This document shows positions 43,470 to 51,641 of a stretch of 64,000 nt of DNA, one piece after another. Origin of the DNA: Streptomyces profundus. Lineage in GTDB: Bacteria; Actinomycetota; Actinomycetes; Streptomycetales; Streptomycetaceae. The stretch spans positions 4,710,501 through 4,774,500 of the forward strand of contig NZ_CP082362.1 of assembly GCF_020740535.1 (NCBI RefSeq). Direction: 5' to 3'. Positions within the stretch are counted from its first letter, which is position 1. Every line of letters begins with the position of its first letter. Position numbers and translations under genes: made by a program. The notes below the pieces were generated by a model. That model did not search any database. It was not told the DNA's origin and was given only the letters and a program-made list of their open reading frames with translations.

Positions 43470-43896
43470 GTTGCGAACCCTCCGGGGTTGATGAGGACCC
43501 CACCCGGCCCCGACCCACTGCCCTGACCGCACGGCGTTGCGAACCCTCCGGGGTTGATGAGGACCGGGCCATGCACGGCAGCCACCCCAGCCGCACCGCA
43601 CCGTTGCGAACCCTCGGGGGTTGATGAGGACCTCCGCCCCCGTGGAGCCCACCGCCCACCCCGATCGTCATGTTGCGAACCCTCCGGGGTTGATGAGGAT
43701 CGGCGGCGCGGTCTGCGGCCGACTACGTCGCGTCGGCGTTGCGAACCCTCCGGGGTTGATGAGGACGTGGGGAACAGCGTGCGGTAGCCGGGCAGGTCTC
43801 CCTGTTGCGAGCCCTCCGGGGTTGATGAGGACCTGGAGCAGCGGCTGATGGCGATCCAGGCGTCGGCGTTGCGAACCCTCCGGGGTTGATGAGGAC
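43470..43896 (-). CRISPR. Type I-B CRISPR array 3 (7 repeats)
   Basis: Seven 29-bp repeats start at 43470, 43536, 43603, 43672, 43738, 43804 and 43868, with spacers of 35-40 bases. The consensus equals array 1 (GTTGCGAACCC, then TCCGGGGTTGATGAGGAC). Single changes occur at the third (CTCGGGGG), fourth (GAT end) and sixth (GCGAGCC) repeats. The leader is on the right, so transcription is on the minus strand. It stands 22 kb from the I-B cas genes but uses the same repeat. Confidence 0.97.
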
Positions 43897-44099
43897 CCGA
43901 GTGTAAAGCCGCTGGTTGAAGGTCAGATCAGGGTGCCGTGGGTGGGTGAAAGTGCAGCACTCTGGTGGTAGTGCAACGTCGCAGGTCAGAAAGATGGAAG
44001 GGGCGTTGCGCAGGAGGCGCGGGAGCGGCCCGTGGAGTCTTGGGCTGATGGAGCCGGCCTGGCTTCGGCACAGGAGGCACACCTGAAATGCTGGCAGGT
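43897..44099 (-). promoter_or_regulatory. I-B CRISPR leader of array 3
   Basis: It is homologous to leaders 1 and 2 over about 200 bases but more diverged. CCGAGTGTAAAGCCGCTGGTT is retained. The palindrome has become TGCAACGTCGCA (43972-43983), still 75 bases from the last repeat. GATGGAGCCGGCCTGGCTTC matches the distal block. The adjacent 44100-44234 contains nothing recognised. Confidence 0.82.
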
Positions 44100-44234
44100 T
44101 AATTATGAGAGCTTGGACGTGAGGGTAGCCGAGAGTGCTTGCTGGCTGGTGTCGTGGCGGGGGGCCACTAAGGACCTTGAATTCCCGCCCACCATGCAGA
44201 GGGCCTCCCAACACGAGGCGACGCGCGCCTGCTC

Positions 44235-45122
44235 TCAGGCGACCGATGTCCACACCCAAGGGCGGGGCCCGGCCCTGCCCTGGACGCAGGAGAGGCGGTG
44301 GTGGGCTTCGGGTATGGCGGCGGGGTTGTCGGTGGCTGTCTGGAGGGCGAAGGTGAGCGCGCGGAGTTCGCGGAGGGTTCGGAGGGTGGGGTAGCCGGGC
44401 CAGGTGGTGACGTCGTGGCCGTAGGCGTCGCAGAATTGCTGGTAGTCCTCGTGGGAGAGGGTGCCGAAGGTGTCGCTTCGTATCGCGGTGGAGGTCAGAT
44501 CCCATTCCGGGGGGCCGAGCGAGGTTCGTTCGAAGTCCATCAGCACAGCCCCGTCCACGGTGATGGCGCAGTTGCCGCCCCACGCGTCGCCGTGAACAAC
44601 GCTGTGGGGCAGGCCGGTCGGGAGCGTCTCCCAGTCGTGACGGAGGGCTTCAAAATGCGACAGCAGCCATGTGCGGTCTTGTTCCGTGATGGTGGTGGCC
44701 GTGACGATCCGGTCCTTGACGCGGATCAGCGGGTTGAGCTGGCCGATGGGGAAGTCGGGTTGGGGGAGGTCGTGCAGTTGGCGGAGGAGCGGGGCGAGGT
44801 CGGTCTCGGTGCCGGGGTGGTGTCGGGGGAGTTCTTCCCAGAAGGTCGCCGGCCTGCCCTGGGCGTGCAGCGGTTGTTCGATGGCCAGGGGGCGGACGGC
44901 GGGTACGGCGTGGTCGGCGAGCCAACGGGTGACGGCGACCTCGCGTTCCGCCGCCGCGCTTTGTTCGGCGCGGCTGATGCGTACGACGATGTGTTCGGGG
45001 AGTCGCCATAGGTCGTTCTCGCCGAGACGGATGGGCTCGGCTCCGGTGGCGTCGAAGCCGGCGACGGCGCATATCTCGCGCAGGATGGCGAGCGACTGCC
45101 GGGCTCGTATGCCTTCGTTCAT
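44235..45122 (-). CDS. APH-family phosphotransferase, copy 2
   Basis: Predicted 295-residue APH-fold protein, paralogous to the one at 40.6 kb. The shared blocks are AEPIRLGENDLWRL, SVVHGDAWGGNC, LMDFERTSLGPPEWDLT and YGHDVTTWPGYPTLR. ATG 45122 overlaps the preceding XRE gene's stop (ATGA), so the pair is translationally coupled. The XRE gene, by linkage, probably governs or senses the same molecule. The substrate is unknown. Confidence 0.85.
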   Translation of the reverse strand: MNEGIRARQSLAILREICAVAGFDATGAEPIRLGENDLWRLPEHIVVRISRAEQSAAAEREVAVTRWLADHAVPAVRPLAIEQPLHAQGRPATFWEELPRHHPGTETDLAPLLRQLHDLPQPDFPIGQLNPLIRVKDRIVTATTITEQDRTWLLSHFEALRHDWETLPTGLPHSVVHGDAWGGNCAITVDGAVLMDFERTSLGPPEWDLTSTAIRSDTFGTLSHEDYQQFCDAYGHDVTTWPGYPTLRTLRELRALTFALQTATDNPAAIPEAHHRLSCVQGRAGPRPWVWTSVA

Positions 45123-46456
45123 GCCAGCACTGTCCTGATGCGTGCGTGGAGTTCGGCGACTTCCGGTCGCCGGGCGTGCTTGATAGCCGCATTGGCCAAG
45201 TCCCGCACGTCGGTGGCGGCACGTTGGGACCTCAGAAGGCCGATCTCGTCCAGCGAACGGTGGGCGATGGCCGTCGCCTCGCTCGGGTCGCCGGTGGTCA
45301 TGGTCAGGGTGGCGAGCTTGGTGCCCGACAGTGCCCGGGAGCGGACGTAGGCATCGGTGTGGTGCTCGATGGCGCTTTCCAGCCGTGCACTGGCCAGGGT
45401 GGGTGACTGGTCAGGGAGCAGGGCGATGTCGAAGGCGGCGTGCCCGGTGTCCCCGTGGTGTTGGGCGTAGTCGTAGTACGCCATCCACGGCGCGTCCTCG
45501 TCCTCGCGGGCGTGGCCGAAGATGTCGTCCGAGCGGCCGATCGCGGTCAGGGTCTGCTGCCGGTCGCCCAGCTTGCCCAGGGCGCGGGCTCGGGCGTTGT
45601 GGAGCATGGCGCGTTCGCGGTGGGTGAGGCGATCGGCGCGAATGAGCCCCATCTCGGCGTAGGTGAGGCCCTGGTCGGGGGAGCCACGCCAGATCATCTG
45701 CCGGGAGCGCAGGCTGAGTGCCCGGGCGCGCAGATGCCAGTTGTCCGCCTGTTCCGCGCACTGGCGGGCGTAGTCCAACAGGGAAGCGGCATCGTCGTGT
45801 TCATGGGCGTCGAAGGCGCTCGCGCCCACCACCATGGCCAGGTGTCCTACCTCGGTGAACAGCTCAGAGCGCAGCCGGGGTGGACAGGAGATGTCGAGCA
45901 GCCCCTTGGCCCAGGCGAGTTGGCCGAACGCGGCGGTGCGCAGGATGCCGCCGCCACCGTGGCGGTGGTCCCAGCTGGCGTGATCGCGCGCGGCGGCGCG
46001 TACCTGGTCGATGTCCTCGGGGCGTACGACCTTGGGCAGCTCGGTCCTCCCGAGCCGTTGGATCATCTCGGCGAAGACGCCCGGGCTGACGGCGGCCAGA
46101 CCGCCGGTGGCGAGAAACGCGCGGCGTTCGACGGACGACAGTTTCCGTGGCGGCGTTGGCTCCGAGCGGCGGTTGTCCGCATCGGCACCCCGCTTGTCCG
46201 CATTCGCCTCCACTCTCCGCCAGAGCCTTCGGAGCGCGCCACCCGCCTCCAGCACGTCATCGAACAGAGCCGCAAGCTCGGCGTTACAGGAGCGCTCGGC
46301 CTTCTCGATACGCTCAACGGAAGTGCCACTGAGGTGCACCTTTCGCCCCAGCGTGACCGTGGACAGCCCCCGAGTGTTGCGCCAGTTGCGCAACTCGACG
46401 CCGAACCAGGCACGGGTGGAGGCGGTGTCGTCGAGCGGCTTCGGCTTCTGCGGCAT
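45119..46456 (-). CDS. XRE-family regulator with TPR-like C-terminus
   Basis: Predicted 445-residue regulator. The N-terminal helix-turn-helix is LRNWRNTRGLSTVTLGRKV then LSGTSVERIEKAER (about 22-55). A hydrophobic segment FLATGGLAAVSPGVFAEMI follows at about 120, and the C-terminal 300 residues are helical repeats. ATG 46456 has GGGAG seven bases upstream, preferred over an upstream start in the open frame. It is the intact counterpart of the truncated gene beside array 3. It forms an operon with the phosphotransferase downstream. Confidence 0.82.
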   Translation of the reverse strand: MPQKPKPLDDTASTRAWFGVELRNWRNTRGLSTVTLGRKVHLSGTSVERIEKAERSCNAELAALFDDVLEAGGALRRLWRRVEANADKRGADADNRRSEPTPPRKLSSVERRAFLATGGLAAVSPGVFAEMIQRLGRTELPKVVRPEDIDQVRAAARDHASWDHRHGGGGILRTAAFGQLAWAKGLLDISCPPRLRSELFTEVGHLAMVVGASAFDAHEHDDAASLLDYARQCAEQADNWHLRARALSLRSRQMIWRGSPDQGLTYAEMGLIRADRLTHRERAMLHNARARALGKLGDRQQTLTAIGRSDDIFGHAREDEDAPWMAYYDYAQHHGDTGHAAFDIALLPDQSPTLASARLESAIEHHTDAYVRSRALSGTKLATLTMTTGDPSEATAIAHRSLDEIGLLRSQRAATDVRDLANAAIKHARRPEVAELHARIRTVLA

Positions 46457-46700
46457 GAGGCAACTCCCTTGGTACACCGATGCGGACAACGCCGCGAGCA
46501 TCGAATGGTCCGCATCGTCATTCCGTTCAAGACGAGAATGCTGCCGGACGGAAGGGCTCCTACCCTTCCGGTAACCGTCACAACACGAGGCGTGGGGCGA
46601 TTCCGCGCGAGTGTCAGCCGTGGTGCCGGCCGACTCGAACGGTCGGCTCGGGTACTTCAGGGAAGTGCCGAGCCGAACGGTTCAACGACCTGCCGGCCCA

Positions 46701-46898
46701 TCAGCGCTGGCTGAGCCCGCCATCGTTCAGCGCCCTGGTGAACGAAGTCCACGCCCGGAACGACGATCGGAAGCACGGTCCCTGGATGTTCTTGGAGTCC
46801 CGCACCAGGACGCCGTCCGGCGCCGAGGCGCACTCCACACATTCATTGTTGGGTGTGCCGCTGTAGGAACTCTTGAACCACTGGGGCTGCTCGGCCAC
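46701..46898 (-). CDS. DUF397 protein
   Basis: Predicted 65-residue DUF397 protein: PQWFKSSYSGTPNNECVECA, then GVLVRDSKNIQGP, the two halves of the family signature. It starts two bases after the XRE/DUF5753 gene ends, the classical pair in Streptomyces. The 244 bases on its 3' side (46457-46700) hold nothing else recognised. Confidence 0.88.
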   Translation of the reverse strand: MAEQPQWFKSSYSGTPNNECVECASAPDGVLVRDSKNIQGPCFRSSFRAWTSFTRALNDGGLSQR

Positions 46899-46900
46899 GA

Positions 46901-47800
46901 TTATTTCCCTCGCTGCTTTTCGCTCAGATGGGTGTTACGGACCTCGGCGATCAACTCAGCCGAGGAGACGGAATCCAACGCTTCTCGGCGCAGGAAGTCG
47001 ATGGCGCTGCCGTAGTGCTCCCGCGCCCCCGGTTCCTCCAGGAACAGCGAACCGACCGCTGTCTCGATGAAGATGATGTCCAACGTGGGATCGGCACCGC
47101 CGTAGACGATGAAGCTGCTGAGGGCCGCGCTGTGCGCGCCGGCTGAGAAAGGCAGCACCTGGATGCTGATGTGCCGCTCCTCGGCCCGCTTCAACAGATG
47201 CTCTAGCTGCGCGGCCATGACCTCCGCCCCTCCGACGGACCGCCGGAGCACGGCCTCGTCCAGTACGACGTGGAACGTCGGTGCGGCCGGGCCATCCAGT
47301 ACCCGTTGCCGTTGCATCCTCAAGGAGAGGTATTCCGGTACGTCATCAGGAGGCACCGCGCTGCCTGGTGTTTCCTTGATCGCACGGGCGTATTCGACAG
47401 TCTGGAGAAGGCCGGGAACAACGCCGGTCGTGTACTGGCTGATGCGAGTGGCCTCGTTCTCCATCGCCAACAGCAGCCGCATGGGGCTGGGCAGGCGACT
47501 GGCATAAGGGACCCACCAGCCCTCGGTGACACGCGAGTTCTTCGCCAGCTCGACCAGCTCCGCCCGCTCGGTGTCCGAGACCCCGTACACGCGACATAGC
47601 TGGTCGACCTGATTCCACCGCACATTTCCCTTGGCCCGCTCATAACGGCTGACCGTGGCTTTTGAGACGCCGGCCTGTTCACCGGCAGCCTCGGCGGTGA
47701 GACCTGCCGCTTCGCGCAGCGCGAGGAGGCGGATGCCGAGTTGGCGGCGGCGTGCTGTGGGTCCCGATTCCTCTGCGGACTCGAACGGTCTGTCCGTCAT
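46901..47800 (-). CDS. XRE regulator with DUF5753
   Basis: Predicted 299-residue regulator. The N-terminal helix-turn-helix lies in LGIRLLALREAAGLTAEAA then AGVSKATVSRYERAKGN (about 21-60). DUF5753 follows, with TGVVPGLLQTVEYARA, HVVLDEAVLRRSVGG and IQVLPFSAGAHSA. It is directly upstream of the DUF397 gene on the same strand. Such pairs are abundant in Streptomyces; a few are linked to development or antibiotic control, others unknown. The promoter must lie in 47801-47940. Confidence 0.92.
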   Translation of the reverse strand: MTDRPFESAEESGPTARRRQLGIRLLALREAAGLTAEAAGEQAGVSKATVSRYERAKGNVRWNQVDQLCRVYGVSDTERAELVELAKNSRVTEGWWVPYASRLPSPMRLLLAMENEATRISQYTTGVVPGLLQTVEYARAIKETPGSAVPPDDVPEYLSLRMQRQRVLDGPAAPTFHVVLDEAVLRRSVGGAEVMAAQLEHLLKRAEERHISIQVLPFSAGAHSAALSSFIVYGGADPTLDIIFIETAVGSLFLEEPGAREHYGSAIDFLRREALDSVSSAELIAEVRNTHLSEKQRGK

Positions 47801-48048
47801 CGCGGTTCTCCCTTGAGCTTCTGTCCCCGCTGGTCCCGCCGACCTGTCCTACCCACAAGGAAGTTACACGGTGGAACAACGTGCGGGCGAGGACGAGGTT
47901 TCCTGCGGAACGACCATGCGGACACTTCCTTGGTGAGAGTTACACCAAGGGAGGATCCCCTGCCATACTCCGATTGGCCGCAACACAACGAGGTCGCACA
48001 AACACCCTCAGTTGCGGTGCTGATCTCCGCTCATTTACCGGCAGGAGT
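47801..48048. promoter_or_regulatory. Divergent upstream region of XRE/DUF5753 and small-protein genes
   Basis: No gene is seen. AGTTACAC occurs twice in direct orientation (about 47862 and 47938), in GAAGTTACACGG and GAGAGTTACACCA, and could be a regulator site shared by the divergent genes. Confidence 0.35.
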
Positions 48049-48075
48049 ATGCCCATGCCTCGACTCAACACGTAG
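48049..48075 (+). CDS. Short leader ORF (8 residues)
   Basis: ATG 48049 opens a very short frame, MPMPRLNT and stop, with GGCAGGAG just upstream. It is too short to support by codon statistics. The good ribosome-binding site and a strong hairpin 155 bases downstream make a translated leader peptide possible. It could equally be chance. Confidence 0.3.
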   Translation: MPMPRLNT

Positions 48076-48230
48076 CCGCTCAGGGCGGATACCGGACCGG
48101 TCGGTCCCCCTCTTCGGCCGGCGGGTGGCGCACGAGCGCTGCGCTGTCGGTCAGCTTCCGTCCAGCCGTGAGAAGGCTCTCTCCTGCCGTGCCCAGTGCC
48201 GGAGGCGACCTCTCCGGCTGGGCGGAACCC

Positions 48231-48260
48231 GCCGCCACCCGACCGCCGTCGGGTGGCGGC
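48231..48260 (+). terminator. Perfect 13-bp hairpin in the 5' region of a small operon
   Basis: GCCGCCACCCGAC (48231-48243) and GTCGGGTGGCGGC (48248-48260) are exact complements separated by CGCC. A pyrimidine-rich CTCTTCCTT follows. The stem is strong enough to act as terminator or attenuator between the short leader ORF and the next genes. Confidence 0.5.
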
Positions 48261-48352
48261 ACGGGCCTCTTCCTTCGGTCCGAGATCGGATGCCGGGCCG
48301 AAGGAGGCGGGTCTCTCAGTTTGAACGTCTCGCCGCTCACCGGGGGTGGGAC

Positions 48353-48568
48353 ATGGAGCCAGCACCTGATGCGAACGGGTTGGTGATCGCAGATATGACT
48401 GAACCGCTGGAAGAGAGCACCCCCTCCTCCGAGGGCGACGAGGGTGACGAGAGTCCGGCGCCGGATGACGGCGAGGAGACGAGTCCGCTGCCGCACCTGC
48501 GTGAGCGGGTACGTGCGTTGAACGCCAGGAACGCGCGGAACCGGCTGATGCATGGCGGGAGTCCCTGA
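48353..48568 (+). CDS. Small acidic hypothetical protein
   Basis: Predicted 71-residue protein: an acidic, serine-rich middle (STPSSEGDEGDESPAPDDGE) and a basic C-terminal helix (LRERVRALNARNARNRL). ATG 48353 follows a GGGGGTGGG stretch; ATG 48398 is an alternative. Its stop overlaps the next gene's start (TGATG), so it probably heads that operon. No family is recognised. The acidic-then-basic pattern would suit a small adaptor, but this is inference. Confidence 0.5.
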   Translation: MEPAPDANGLVIADMTEPLEESTPSSEGDEGDESPAPDDGEETSPLPHLRERVRALNARNARNRLMHGGSP

Positions 48569-48807
48569 TGCCCCGGCGCAGCTACCGCTTTCGCGAGTAC
48601 ATCCTCAAGCCCGACCAGGCGGCGGACGCGGAACCGACACGGTTCGTCATGCAGTGCGTGGCCTGCGAGTTCTTCGGGCCGAAGGGTGAGGACGCCGAGG
48701 ACGGGACGGAGTGGGCGACCGAGCACCTGAAACAGCGCCCGGACCATCTCGTCTACCGCGAACACATCACCCGGACCTACCGGTTCGAGGCGGGTGAGTG
48801 GCAGTGA
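48568..48807 (+). CDS. DUF7848-like small protein
   Basis: Predicted 79-residue protein of a small Streptomyces family. It has RRSYRFREYILKPD then MQCVACEFFG with a CxxC pair, and a C-terminal AEHL-type helix (WATEHLKQRPDHLVYREH). The cysteine pair and histidines might bind a metal. It overlaps genes on both sides, so it lies in a co-translated set with the HATPase protein. A related protein with CxxC occurs at 49.7 kb. Confidence 0.7.
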   Translation: MPRRSYRFREYILKPDQAADAEPTRFVMQCVACEFFGPKGEDAEDGTEWATEHLKQRPDHLVYREHITRTYRFEAGEWQ

Positions 48808-49304
48808 ACGATCCCCTGCCGCAGTCGATCGTCAAGAGCGCGGACTGGGTCCTGCGCGAGGAACGCGGGCCGGGCGTGCCGGAGGCGTTTTACAGCGATG
48901 CGTTCACTGGTACCCCCGAAGTCATCGCTCGCTGGCGGCGCGAGGTGAAAGTGGTGCTTGCCCGGTGGGGCGCGGCCGGGGAAACGGAATGTGTCGTGTC
49001 CCTCGGCGTCTCGGAGTTGCTTGCCAATGTGGTGCGGCATTCGACGACCCGCCGGTGCTGGCTGCGTGTTCTGCGGGTTGGGCCCGATGTCGTGGTCCAG
49101 GTCTTTGACGAGTCGAAACACCTGCCCGTGGTCCACACCCCCGACGACCTCGCTGAAGACGGACGGGGTCTGTGGCTGCTGCGTGAGATGGCGGATGCCT
49201 TCGGGTTCATGCCCAAGCAGTACACGTCGGACACCGGCCCGGCCCTGGGCAAGATCGTGTGGTTCGCGTGCTGGGATGCCTTCCCCGAGAAGGCTGGTCG
49301 ATGA
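48804..49304 (+). CDS. HATPase (anti-sigma-factor-like) ATP-binding protein
   Basis: Predicted 166-residue single-domain GHKL ATPase of the RsbW/SpoIIAB-like group common in Streptomyces. The N-box is SLGVSELLANVVRHS (about residues 62-76) and the ATP lid region DDLAEDGRGLWLLREMAD (about 113-130). Such proteins act as kinases of anti-anti-sigma factors or as developmental regulators. GTG 48804 overlaps the upstream stop (GTGA); GTG 48798 is also possible. The partner sigma factor is not in the window. Confidence 0.85.
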   Translation: MNDPLPQSIVKSADWVLREERGPGVPEAFYSDAFTGTPEVIARWRREVKVVLARWGAAGETECVVSLGVSELLANVVRHSTTRRCWLRVLRVGPDVVVQVFDESKHLPVVHTPDDLAEDGRGLWLLREMADAFGFMPKQYTSDTGPALGKIVWFACWDAFPEKAGR

Positions 49305-49753
49305 GCCACCCGGGAAGCAACCCCATGATGGCGAGTCCCACCGAGGACTGGGAGTTCCTGACGCCGGCGCCGGGGGACGGGAACGGGGCGTGGGTCCGGG
49401 GTCCGTGCTGGTTCTTCTGCGAGCACCGGATCACGGCGGTGCTCTGGCTCGGCTGTGTGACCACGGTGGGCGCGAGCGCGGCGATGTACGCGTGCTGGCC
49501 GTGTCTGGAGCGGCTGCACGCGATGGTCTGGGATACGGCCGAGGCGTCGCGGGACGCGCCCGTCGACGGAACGGGGCGGCTGGTCCCGCTGTACCGGCCG
49601 CTGGGCGCGGGCGGCCCGCCTGAGCCACTGCGTTACCGATGCCGGGACCCACGGCCCCGCACCTCGTTCGGGGCCCGGCTGTCCCGGCTTGTCACCCGGC
49701 CCGGGGACCCGACAACCACCTACCCGAGCAAGGGAGATCAACGCGATGAGTGA
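49301..49753 (+). CDS. Hypothetical protein with a cysteine-rich hydrophobic segment
   Basis: Predicted 150-residue protein. ATG 49301 overlaps the HATPase stop. A central hydrophobic segment, VLWLGCVTTVGASAAMYACW, could be a membrane helix or a buried core, with several nearby cysteines. The C-terminus is Arg/Pro rich. No family is recognised. It overlaps the next gene, so it probably belongs to the same operon. Confidence 0.6.
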   Translation: MSHPGSNPMMASPTEDWEFLTPAPGDGNGAWVRGPCWFFCEHRITAVLWLGCVTTVGASAAMYACWPCLERLHAMVWDTAEASRDAPVDGTGRLVPLYRPLGAGGPPEPLRYRCRDPRPRTSFGARLSRLVTRPGDPTTTYPSKGDQRDE

Positions 49754-50162
49754 GCCGAACCGGTCGTTGCGGGGCGGGAGCGAGGCGGTTGAGCCGGTCT
49801 CGATCGTCCGGGGCGCGGACCGGGTGTTGTGTGAGGAGCGGGGGGTGGGGGCGCCGGAGGCGATCTATGGGGCGGAGTGCTTTCACTGCGGGCAGCTGTC
49901 GCCGCTCTTCGACGATGACGCGTTGCCCGTCGCGGTGTGGTGTCTCCAGCATTCGCAGCAGGAGCCGACGCACACCCGCTACCTGGCCAGGACCGAGCGG
50001 CACTGGCGGGTCGAGCCCCGGCCCGAGGAGCGCGAGGGCGGCGGGGATGGGCGGGCGAGCCCCGTTGGGGCGTTCCTGGAGCGGACGGCCGGGCCGGCGT
50101 TCGTCGGCGTGATGTGCCTGCTGACCGCCGCCGCCGGGCTGCTGCCCGCCCTCACCACCTGA
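49746..50162 (+). CDS. DUF7848-like protein with C-terminal membrane helix
   Basis: Predicted 138-residue protein. AECFHCGQLSPLFDDD carries a CxxC pair resembling the small protein at 48.6 kb. The C-terminal 25 residues (GPAFVGVMCLLTAAAGLLPA) form a membrane helix. ATG 49746 has GGGAGA upstream; longer in-frame starts lie in the previous gene. The repeated CxxC family in one operon suggests duplication. Confidence 0.62.
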   Translation: MSEPNRSLRGGSEAVEPVSIVRGADRVLCEERGVGAPEAIYGAECFHCGQLSPLFDDDALPVAVWCLQHSQQEPTHTRYLARTERHWRVEPRPEEREGGGDGRASPVGAFLERTAGPAFVGVMCLLTAAAGLLPALTT

Positions 50163-50192
50163 CAACCCACCCCACGAGCAGGAGAGTTACCG

Positions 50193-50654
50193 ATGTCCAT
50201 GCCCCTTGAGGGACCGAGCCCACTGCCGATCACCTTCCATATCCTGGCCACGACCGGCGGCAACCACGCGCTGATGGTGCGCGGCGAGAAAACCCCCGGG
50301 GATGAGGGCTGGGTCCTGCCGCACGGCACCGTGCTCCCCGGACGCTGCCCCATCCTCACCGCGCGCAAGACCCTGCGGGAGACCACCGGCTACGACCGCG
50401 CCCTCACCGAAGTCCTCGCCTTCACCCTCACCACCGACGACCGGGGCATCGTCGACGGAGTCACCTACGTCCTGGACGGCGAGGAACTACCCGAAGTGCC
50501 GGCCATGGAACCCAACGCGCGCGTCGGCTGGGTGCCGCTGCGGGAACTGCACGAACCCCCAGGGCTCTACCAGTACGCCATCATCGCCGCCGGACGCCGC
50601 CGCGCCCTCCCCCTCCTCGTCGACGGCGACCGCCCCGAGGCCGCCTTCCACTGA
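50193..50654 (+). CDS. Nudix-like hydrolase
   Basis: Predicted 153-residue protein with the Nudix fold. It has HALMVRGEKTPGDEGWVLPH, then GTVLPGRCPILTARKTLRE and TTGYD. The Nudix box consensus needs G-x5-E-x7-REUxEExGU. Here the first Glu is not evident and the box reads RKTLRETTG, so catalysis may be altered or lost. ATG 50193 has AGGAGAG seven bases upstream. It is followed by a helix-turn-helix gene. Confidence 0.72.
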   Translation: MSMPLEGPSPLPITFHILATTGGNHALMVRGEKTPGDEGWVLPHGTVLPGRCPILTARKTLRETTGYDRALTEVLAFTLTTDDRGIVDGVTYVLDGEELPEVPAMEPNARVGWVPLRELHEPPGLYQYAIIAAGRRRALPLLVDGDRPEAAFH

Positions 50655-50735
50655 ACACGACCCCCCACACCCGCCCGGCCGCCGCCAACTCGGCGGCCGG
50701 GCGCCGAACACCACCCAGAGACAGAGGAGTCAGCC

Positions 50736-51641
50736 ATCTACCCCGGCCACGCCGTCGTCGGCGCCTACCTGCGGGCCTTTCGTCGGGACCGAAAGCTGAG
50801 ACTCGCCGACGCCGCCCGCACCATCGGCGCGTCCGTCGTCAGCGTCTGTCGGATGGAACTCGGCATCTCTCAAAGCAAACCCGATGCCGTCCGCACCCTC
50901 CTCAAGAGCTACGGCTTGCGCTGCCCCCGCTGCTTGAGAACCATTGATGAGCTTCTCGCCCCTCCGGCCGCACGTGATCATTTCGCCGACACCCGACCCG
51001 GCTGCCACGCCCGGCTGCGCGCCTGCGAACAAGACGCCGACCGACTGCGCCACTTCACCTCCTACCTCATCCCGCCCGCCTTCCGCACCCACAGCTACAC
51101 CATGGCCCTCCGCGAATCCGACGCCCTCTACGCCCACCTCCCCTGGACCACCCACCACCCCTCTCAACCCGCCGCCGAAGTCATCGGCCCGGACAGCCCC
51201 AGTGGCCACGAAGGGACCCACCTCTGGCTCCCCACCACCGGGCTCACCACCACCGACACCACCCTCATCCTCGATGCGTCTGTTCTGCGCCGCACCGTCG
51301 TACCCCCCGGCGTTCTCGCCGAACAACTGCGCGCCCTCCGCGACACCGCCCACCACGGACGCCTCACCCTCCGCGTCCTCCCCCTGACCGCTGGCGCCAG
51401 CGGATACCCCGGTGCCCTCACCGAAATCACCCGCCGCAGCACCCGCCTCTACGCCCAACCCGCCACCCACTGGATTTCCTACAGCACCGCCGGGCCCACG
51501 GCCATATCCGCCGAATGGTGCTTTGTGAACAGCGAGAACGATGCCCTCTGTCCGGAGGGCAGCCTCGCCGCCGTCGAGGAAGCCGCCGTTCAACTCGCCC
51601 AACTCGCCGAGCGGGAAGCAACCGCCAGTTGGTTCTCCTGA
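50736..51641 (+). CDS. XRE/DUF5753-like regulator with an apparent ATC start
   Basis: Predicted 301-residue helix-turn-helix protein. The N-terminus YPGHAVVGAYLRAFRRDRKL, then RLADAARTIGASVVSVCRME, is a full XRE domain, but no ATG, GTG or TTG precedes it in frame. AGAGGAG (50723-50729) sits six bases before ATC 50736, ideal for a start there. The first ATG, 50853, would delete the helix-turn-helix. The rest looks DUF5753-like (LRALRDTAHHGRLTLRVLPL). Either ATC is used, or the start was mutated and the gene is impaired. Confidence 0.65.
   Translation: MYPGHAVVGAYLRAFRRDRKLRLADAARTIGASVVSVCRMELGISQSKPDAVRTLLKSYGLRCPRCLRTIDELLAPPAARDHFADTRPGCHARLRACEQDADRLRHFTSYLIPPAFRTHSYTMALRESDALYAHLPWTTHHPSQPAAEVIGPDSPSGHEGTHLWLPTTGLTTTDTTLILDASVLRRTVVPPGVLAEQLRALRDTAHHGRLTLRVLPLTAGASGYPGALTEITRRSTRLYAQPATHWISYSTAGPTAISAEWCFVNSENDALCPEGSLAAVEEAAVQLAQLAEREATASWFS

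Noticed and set aside
47741..48352. A long plus-strand protein leading into the small acidic protein
   Set aside because: The 5' part overlaps the XRE/DUF5753 start and its promoter and shows no coding pattern; only the last 71 codons look real.
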